A stretch of 64,000 nucleotides of DNA. Origin: Amblyomma americanum. Its lineage: Eukaryota; Arthropoda; Arachnida; Ixodida; Ixodidae. The stretch spans positions 63,085,149-63,149,148 of the forward strand of contig NC_135505.1 of assembly GCF_052857255.1 (NCBI RefSeq), given 5' to 3'. Below the pieces are notes generated by a model, which saw nothing but the letters and a program-made list of their open reading frames with translations, was not told the DNA's origin and did no database searches. This document shows, one piece after another, positions 58,801-64,000 of the stretch (positions are counted from its first letter, which is position 1; each line of letters starts with the position of its first letter). A program made the position numbers and the translations under genes.

Positions 58801-59071
58801 TGTAATGAGAACACAGCACACTGCTAATACAGCACACACAGCACACCACAGCGCAGCACAGTAATAAGCACAGCGTTACGAACAACCAGCGGAACTGTTC
58901 AGGCACAGATCAGAGGCCGCGTTCAGTCCAGAGTACGCATGAGCGACCGATCGTTCGGCGCTTGAGCTTCGGAGTGTTCGGCGCTCGAACTTCGCAATGT
59001 TCGGCGCTTCTCGACATCTTCTTCGTTGAGCGTCAGCCTCTGAAGATTCTAAAGCCCGTTTCCAGTCTTCA
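58801..59071 (-). repeat. Gypsy 5' LTR
   Basis: 271 bp, from TGAAGACTGG (at 59071) to CTCATTACA (at 58801). It aligns along its whole length with the 3' LTR apart from substitutions and a short indel in the GTGCTGT repeat zone. Confidence 0.9.
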
Positions 59072-59075
59072 CAAG

Positions 59076-59449
59076 GAACAACTTCGTACAGGCTGATGAA
59101 GGGCTGAAAACTGATACAGACTCAGCAGTGGACATGCACACATAGAGATAGGCAAGCTTCCAGAGCAGCCGCACAACAAAGTTGCTTGCTGGCAAATAGG
59201 ATCAGACCATGTAGAGAGAAAGAAAAAATAGAGCTTTTGTTTTGGAGGAAGCTGAATTCATGCGTGATAATTAATAGGGCTAGCGGAATTATTCGGAGGT
59301 ACTAGCTTCGGAGCTTGTTGGTTCCTGAAGAAGTGCTTCAGTACACATTCATACTGGGCTACCGAGTCTCGGGTGCTGCGCGAATGGTTCCTGACCTCTG
59401 AGCAACGTGTACTCGCCTTCGCTTTTCTCTGCATTTAAACTGTGCGCAG
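59076..59449. other. Unassigned intronic stretch
   Basis: Between the Gypsy element and exon 3 of the plus-strand gene. Only the pyrimidine-rich splice acceptor tract near 59418-59449 is of note. Confidence 0.4.
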
Positions 59450-59725
59450 AGCCAGGCCGCCAAGATTGTGACGTTTACGAACCGGGAATCGGACGAGGAG
59501 GCACCGTCCCAGGCGATGCAGCAGCGTTCGAGGCGCGCTTCGCTGGCGGCGCCCATCCAGGGCCGGCGCGCATCCGTCGCCCTGGCGGCACAGTTGCGAT
59601 CCAGGCGCGCTTCCCTGGCAGCGGCCAACGCCCAGGGCAACCGATCGCCTGACCAGAGCGACGAGCCTAGAGCACGTGCTCTTACGTCTCCTGCTGTTAC
59701 GGCTCACTCTGGTACGCGCCTGCAG
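59450..59725 (+). CDS. Unknown plus-strand gene, exon 3, RRAS repeats
   Basis: The acceptor (CTTTTCTCTGC...CTGTGCGCAG) ends at 59449 in phase 0, matching exon 2. The exon encodes SQAAKIVTFTNRESDEEAPS and then three RRAS motifs (RRASLAAP, RRASVALA, RRASLAAA). RRxS is the classic consensus for cAMP-dependent protein kinase, so these may be phosphorylation sites; that is inference. The 3' end is uncertain: donors are possible at 59711 (G|GTACGC, phase 1) or 59725 (CAG|GTGCAC, phase 0). The gene must continue beyond the window. Its 12.6-kb upstream intron carries most of the right-half retroelements. Confidence 0.5.
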
Positions 59726-59829
59726 GTGCACATTGGAAAACTGATTAAAACATTACACAAATTGTGCCTTCTAGGTCTGACATTTCGCAAGCGCTATTAT
59801 GTCATGCTCGAATGTGTGGGGTTTTAATA

Positions 59830-60557
59830 GGGGAGATAGATAGGAGATAGTTCCTCCCCGCTTAAACACGGCTGACACTTTTCAAAACCACCGGACCCTA
59901 CCCTGTGATCGCGTACGCTACCGAGCGCACGACGACCGCGGCGGACCTTGCTCTGAGGGAACAATGGAACGACACTCTGACTGACACAAACAAGACGTTT
60001 ATTCCTACAGCAACAATAATGCCAGCTGGCAACAAAGCACGCTAAGAAATCGAGGTCGTCCGATTCACCAGCAAGGTTACCAGCGAATGTTCGCCCACGC
60101 TAGGGCAGGGGATACTCCGCGCCGGACGGCACGAGGTGCGGAGAGCGGTCCTCTCCACAACTTCTCGCCCCGCTGGCGGAGAGCGGAGCGCCGCGGCCGT
60201 TACGTCCGCCCCCGACGACGTTCCCCAGCCGAAAAGCGAGATGCTGTGTCCCGCGCGCGCGCAGGAAGCCGTCTGTGGCGTGCCAGGCCAGCGCTCTCTC
60301 TTGTTATCAAGAAAGAGCCACATGGCGCGCCCCGCATCGAGGCGATGCTGTTGCTGCGGGGTACATCGCGGGAATGCCAAAAAATAGGGATGGCGTTGGA
60401 GATCACCACATCCCCCAACCTTAAATAAGCCTACGCGCCTGTAGGTACATATATGTTATGAAGGAGTCTCCTGGTCTTCATTCACTGGAGGCAGGTATTG
60501 CAGCGGAGGTGACGCCGACAGCGTCCACGCTAACTTCCGCGGTGTTCCGAAGGTGGC
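59830..60557. other. Unassigned GC-rich stretch
   Basis: Bases 60085-60330 are strongly GC-rich, with both strands open in several frames, which is a composition effect. A T-rich motif (ACGTTTATTCC, 59993-60003) could be a minus-strand polyadenylation signal of an LTR, but no partner LTR or coding domain was found. Confidence 0.35.
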
Positions 60558-60675
60558 GTAAAGGTCTCCGCTAGAACGACTCGCATGGCCTGAGGGTTTG
60601 GTGTTCGCAGGCCCGCGTAAAGGTCTCCGCTAGAACGACTCGCATGGCCTGAGGGTTTGGTGTTCGCAGGCCCGC
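60558..60675. repeat. Exact 59-bp tandem duplication
   Basis: Bases 60558-60616 and 60617-60675 are identical by eye (starting GTAAAGGTCTCCGCTAGAAC, ending CGCAGGCCCGC). Perfect identity points to a recent duplication, or to an assembly artefact. Confidence 0.92.
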
Positions 60676-62340
60676 GAAGAGAAGGCCGGATGTAAACTGC
60701 AGGCTTGAATTCTGAAGCAGTCCACGGGGCAGCCTGAGGTGACTGCTGACTGGTCTCGCCACAGGTGTTCCGGATGGATGCGGCGAAGAGGATACAGGTT
60801 GCTCTGTCGCAGCAGTCGGGAGCGAGATGACGTGCACTGGACAGGAAGCCTGGGTGGCTCCACCGGACCGGCAAGATTGCCTAAGTGCTCTCGACGTGCC
60901 TCTAACGTAGGTCACGGGAGAAGAACCGGCGTCCGCGAGGGAGTGGTGGCACAATGCTTAAGTCACTTGCAAAATGTGTCGGCCGGCTGTGCAAACGCAA
61001 AAGTGGAGTGAACAGAGCCCTTTCTTCAGTTGAACGAGACTGCTCAGTTCATGCGAGGTTAAAAAAAACTGGTGGGCAGCAACGTGCGCCCGCTCTCAAC
61101 TCCATGGTCCTTTGGTCGTGTCTCTTCTGACCTGGTGCAAGCTCCGAAAAGCCTCAGGCCCAACTACCACCCTGAAAAAGACCGCGAAAAAAAATACACG
61201 AAATGGTTTAAGTGCGCGCTGGCGCTTGGAGACATCATCTTTGCGAGTGGTCCTACCCAGATAACTGCAATACTATAGTTGCAAACACCAGAGCGGGCCA
61301 GCTAGCTACAGAACATCACTGAAGTATTCCTCGGAAGTAGAAGACTCCGTCAGAAGGGCTTCTGACTTACCGGCTGGGCATGGGCGCGACTTCGAAGGTA
61401 TCGGCGGTGAACGTTTGTATGGGCCGAGAATGGCGGGCAGGTCTTCCCGTGCGCGCCACATTCTTGGGGCAAAGCCATCCGGAAGCATTTGATGGGGAAG
61501 GTGCCGAGAGCGTGCGTTCGCTGCCTGGAACTAGAAGTCCAGCGGCAAGGCACGACGGATCTCCGGGCGTCTGCCGCGGAAAGTGGCGAGAGCGTATGGC
61601 TGTAAACTCTCGTGACGCTGGCCGGGTCACGAAGAGTCTCTCTCCGGCTCCGGAGAGTTCCGCGTAACCTTCGAGGTGGCGCTCCAGTTGCTCCTTCCCC
61701 GTCTTCTACGAGGGAGACTTCCCTCGTCGCCCAGCCGGTGCTGTCCTGACGCACGGCGATGGAGATGTCGGCAGCGTCGAAACGGAGGGGGAACCGGTTC
61801 TCTACAAATGAGAAGCAAATTGACCTTTTATTTGCCAATGTTCCGAAACTGGAGAACATGAAACATTTTTTGTTGCCCTTCGAAATGCACCTTCGAAATT
61901 GTTTTGGTCGCATACTGCCTGGTGATCATGGAAATCATCGCATGCATATTTTTAGCGACTTGTTTCAATATTTTTAATTATTACTGCTAAAAAGATATAG
62001 TGTGAACGTTGCAACAGCCGAGTGTTTGCGGAGCCCATTTTCAGAAAAAGAATTCAAGTCATCAAAAAAAGAACAAAAGGAATGTTAAAGAGGTGGTGAA
62101 TTCCCAAGAAGAAATCAATGAAGTAAAATCTGTCAGTTTTCCTTTGCCAGTGCGTTTTATGCAAATGTTCTTTTCTGTGAACACTGACGGTTTGGCAGCA
62201 CCGGAATTAAAAGGCAAAAAGTAATCCTACCTTAGTGTCTGCGGCATTACGCCAGCTAGCGTAAACGCTGCCCCATTCTTTCTATGACATATGTGGATGG
62301 CCGTGCTTCGATGTAGCCGAAACGCAAAAGACGCGCGCGT
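60676..62340. other. Unassigned stretch
   Basis: No recognised exon or element. Overlapping open frames on both strands around 61350-61910 reflect GC-rich composition. Confidence 0.35.
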
Positions 62341-62344
62341 GCTG

Positions 62345-62440
62345 CGCGATGTCAGTGCACGTTAATGTTTCCCAGATGGTCGCAATTAATCTGGAGACCT
62401 CTACTACAGCGCTGCGGTAACTCGCCCCTTTATCCCTTCC
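62345..62440 (+). mobile_element. SINE family 2, degenerate body fragment
   Basis: GCGATGTCAGTGCACGTTAA, CCCAGATGGTCGCAATTAAT, GGAGACCTCTACTACAGCG and ATCCCTTCCCTCGTCGCAG match the middle of the SINE family (compare the minus strand at 63400-63490). Head and tail are missing. Confidence 0.55.
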
Positions 62441-63200
62441 CTCGTCGCAGTGTCCGAAGCGAATTCTAGCAATGCTGTGCGCGTTGCATCTCTCCAGGCT
62501 CTCGACTCTAAGCTGCGTGTGGCGTCTGAGAGGCGTTTAGAAGTGTTTGGGGCGTCTTCAATACCATGTGTCACATCCAAATGTCGGCAAAGGTTGCACG
62601 AAACGTGAAGAGGCGGGGTGCATCCTGGGTGTGGTCAAGAGCCCGCGCCCTCACTTCCCCCTTTTGCGCGCCTCCCCGGAAGAGGAAGGCACGTGCAGAG
62701 CGTGGTCGCGTGATCACGGAACGCAGACATGCCTGGGTCGTCGTCGGAGGTCTGGGACATAGCGAAGGGAAAAGGCATCTGCTGCAAATATGTTTTTTCT
62801 GTCTAGCAGGGCTCCTAAAGAGCTTAATGCGATACAGCTCGCGCGGTGAAAGAGAACGTTGAACCGTGCTAGTTTTCTCTGTTATTAGCACTAGAAATAA
62901 TTTTCGTAAAAATTTCAGGTAATTAAAAGGTTGCCTTCCATGACAAAAACAAGTTCGCTCTGTACTAATCATAAAAGCATCTTCACACGACATACTTAAG
63001 CCGTCTGTATAAGAAAAATTCGAATGGTCCAAAAATCGAAAGTGGAAAAAACTATGTTTGGTCATTTAAAGGTCGCTACATTTTTACGGTTATTTTAGAA
63101 AAGATACCTGAATTCTGAACACAAAATTTCTTCTTCGAAGCATTTTCATCTTTGAAGTGCACTGTATCCTTCAAAAGGTTAGTAGGCTGAAGAGAAAATA
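62441..63200. other. Unassigned stretch
   Basis: Nothing was recognised. Open frames on both strands at 62547-63065 have no motifs. Confidence 0.35.
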
Positions 63201-63205
63201 CGAGT

Positions 63206-63272
63206 AACTACATGGGAATCGAACCTGTGACCCTTCGAACGCGAGAGAGAAGGGCGACCCATATGCGATCAA
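63206..63272 (-). tRNA. tRNA-like segment (SINE head or pseudogene)
   Basis: The minus strand contains GGTCACAGGTTCGATTCCCATG, a canonical B box with T arm, preceded at tRNA-like distance by GATCGCATATGGGTCGCCC. The A box is poor. It is probably the head of an old tRNA-derived SINE. Confidence 0.4.
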
Positions 63273-63360
63273 GGTACGTTTACTTAACTTGGTGAAATGT
63301 AGTCCATGTGTTTCCTGTCTGACATCATCAACTTCCGTATCTGCGAAGCGATATGCAAAG

Positions 63361-63599
63361 ATTGTTTGGTTTATGGGGTTTAACGTCCCGAAGTGACTAA
63401 TACTACAAGGTACGCCGTAGTGGACGGCTTTGGATAATTTCGGCCACCTGGGGTTCTCTAACGTGCACTGACATAGTACAGTACACGGGTCAATAACACT
63501 TGGCCTCCACCGAAATGCTACCGCCACGGCAGGGATCGAACCCACGTTTTTATGGTCAGCAGCCGAGCGCCACAACCACTGAGCCACCGCGGCGACTGG
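63361..63599 (-). mobile_element. SINE family 2, full length with target-site duplication
   Basis: The minus strand starts GTCGCCGCGGTGGCTCAGTG with A box, continues to the B box GGTTCGATCC, and ends CCCATAAACCAAACAAT. It is flanked by perfect TATGCAAAG at 63352-63360 and 63600-63608. At about 239 bp this is the longest and best-bounded copy of the family here and a good reference for the others. Confidence 0.93.
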
Positions 63600-63608
63600 T
63601 ATGCAAAG

Positions 63609-64000
63609 TATGACCCCTTCACTTTTGTACTTTGTGGTCGCTGCTGGGTGTCTGATTCACGAGAACTAGGTCTTGTAGGCCAGTGAGGACTTTATTTGTG
63701 ACCTCGGGGTCTTCCTTCAACGTCTGATCTTGCACTGTTTCGTTAATATAAATGGGAATTGCACCCGTGTTAATGCTAAAAAGCAACGCTAGCAGGTCCA
63801 CATATTGCTTTGGCTATGTTTGCTATTGTCCTGAATGCTGCTGCCTTGCATGAAGCTGAGAGGATTGTGTTTTGCTGTGAGAAGGTTTCCGTGATTGTTG
63901 TATTTGCCTGATAAACTTGCTTGAGCCAAATCTAGAAACTTCTCGCGCTGCACTTTCCGCCCGGAGGGCGTTTTATCGTCCAAACTGCACCTACAGTCAT
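63609..64000. other. Unassigned right end
   Basis: The minus strand has two consecutive open pieces (63789-63983 and 63619-63801) without recognised motifs. Their origin is unclear. Confidence 0.3.

Larger units (their letters stand above)
54454..59071 (-). mobile_element. Ty3/Gypsy element with both LTRs, decayed
   Basis: The 4.6-kb element has two direct LTRs (58801-59071 as 5' LTR, 54454-54739 as 3' LTR), starting TG and ending CA on the minus strand. A purine-rich tract (GCCCGGGGGGAAT) sits just before the 3' LTR and a primer-binding-like TGGTGGAGGTGCC just after the 5' LTR. Domain order is gag, protease, RT, RNase H, integrase. About twenty substitutions separate the LTRs by eye, so the insertion is old. 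Frames are broken and gag is fused to protease by an internal deletion. It belongs to the same family as 12960-17782. Confidence 0.92.
54450..59075. repeat. 4-bp target-site duplication of the Gypsy element
   Basis: CAAG occurs at 54450-54453 and 59072-59075, directly outside the two LTRs. Four to six bases is the usual duplication length for Ty3/Gypsy integrases. The short length makes this suggestive rather than decisive. Confidence 0.6.

Noticed and set aside
60087..60428. Overlapping open frames on both strands in a GC-rich block
   Set aside because: Open frames on both strands at the same place are expected from GC-rich composition; the residues are mostly Arg, Ala and Pro without motif.
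61350..61913. 187-codon minus-strand open frame
   Set aside because: No recognised motif or splice context. Other frames of the same GC-rich stretch are also open.
1..64000. A horizontally acquired bacterial or viral gene cluster
   Set aside because: All recognised coding sequence is either intron-containing host sequence or retroelement-derived. No closely packed ORFs, ribosome-binding sites or phage genes were seen.

Overview
The window is animal nuclear DNA, most likely from a hard tick (Ixodida). The basis is split genes with GT-AG introns, a neprilysin-family (M13) ectodomain of the divergent kind that is expanded in ticks, and dense interspersed repeats: tRNA-headed SINEs whose tRNA head reads GCTCAGTGGTTATGGCGCTC, a second SINE resembling the tick family Ruka, and I-, CR1/L2- and RTE-type LINEs. 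There is no sign of prokaryotic gene organisation. The tick assignment is an inference from repeat style, not from a database match.

Two host loci are visible, arranged divergently around about 41.4-44.2 kb. On the minus strand, four exons (40986-41353, 37152-37326, 17994-19235, 8561-8923) join in consistent phase into an M13-peptidase-like type II membrane protein of about 715 codons over 33 kb. Exon 3 has two in-frame TAG codons, exon 4 appears to carry a one-base frameshift, and no HExxH zinc motif is seen, so the locus reads as a decayed copy of an already non-catalytic M13 paralogue. On the plus strand, three exons (44239-44314, 46060-46847, 59450 to about 59711/59725) also join in phase and give a Pro/Ala-rich N-terminal region followed by three RRAS-type motifs. 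The rest of that gene lies beyond the window and its product is not recognised.

The introns are packed with mobile elements. Intron 3 of the M13 locus holds a decayed Ty3/Gypsy element (about 13.09-17.78 kb) that itself received a SINE. Intron 2 holds a CR1-like LINE with two SINEs (23.3-26.3 kb), a 164-bp tandem array (20.3-21.1 kb), two clusters of TATCGATA palindromes (29.7-30.5 kb) and a full-length I-group LINE flanked by a 12-bp target-site duplication (30896-36408). Intron 1 holds an opposite-strand RNase-H-bearing LINE remnant (38.76-40.2 kb). The long intron of the plus-strand gene holds an RTE LINE split by a younger LINE with an uninterrupted reverse transcriptase ORF (48.8-54.0 kb) and a complete but decayed Gypsy element with both LTRs and a 4-bp target duplication (54454-59071).

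The left 8.5 kb, downstream of the M13 locus, holds a LINE fragment, a foldback hairpin, a SINE, an RTE 3' end and otherwise unassigned sequence. The right 4 kb holds unassigned GC-rich sequence, an exact 59-bp tandem duplication and a full-length SINE with target duplication. No CRISPR array, rRNA gene or clearly functional tRNA gene was seen.
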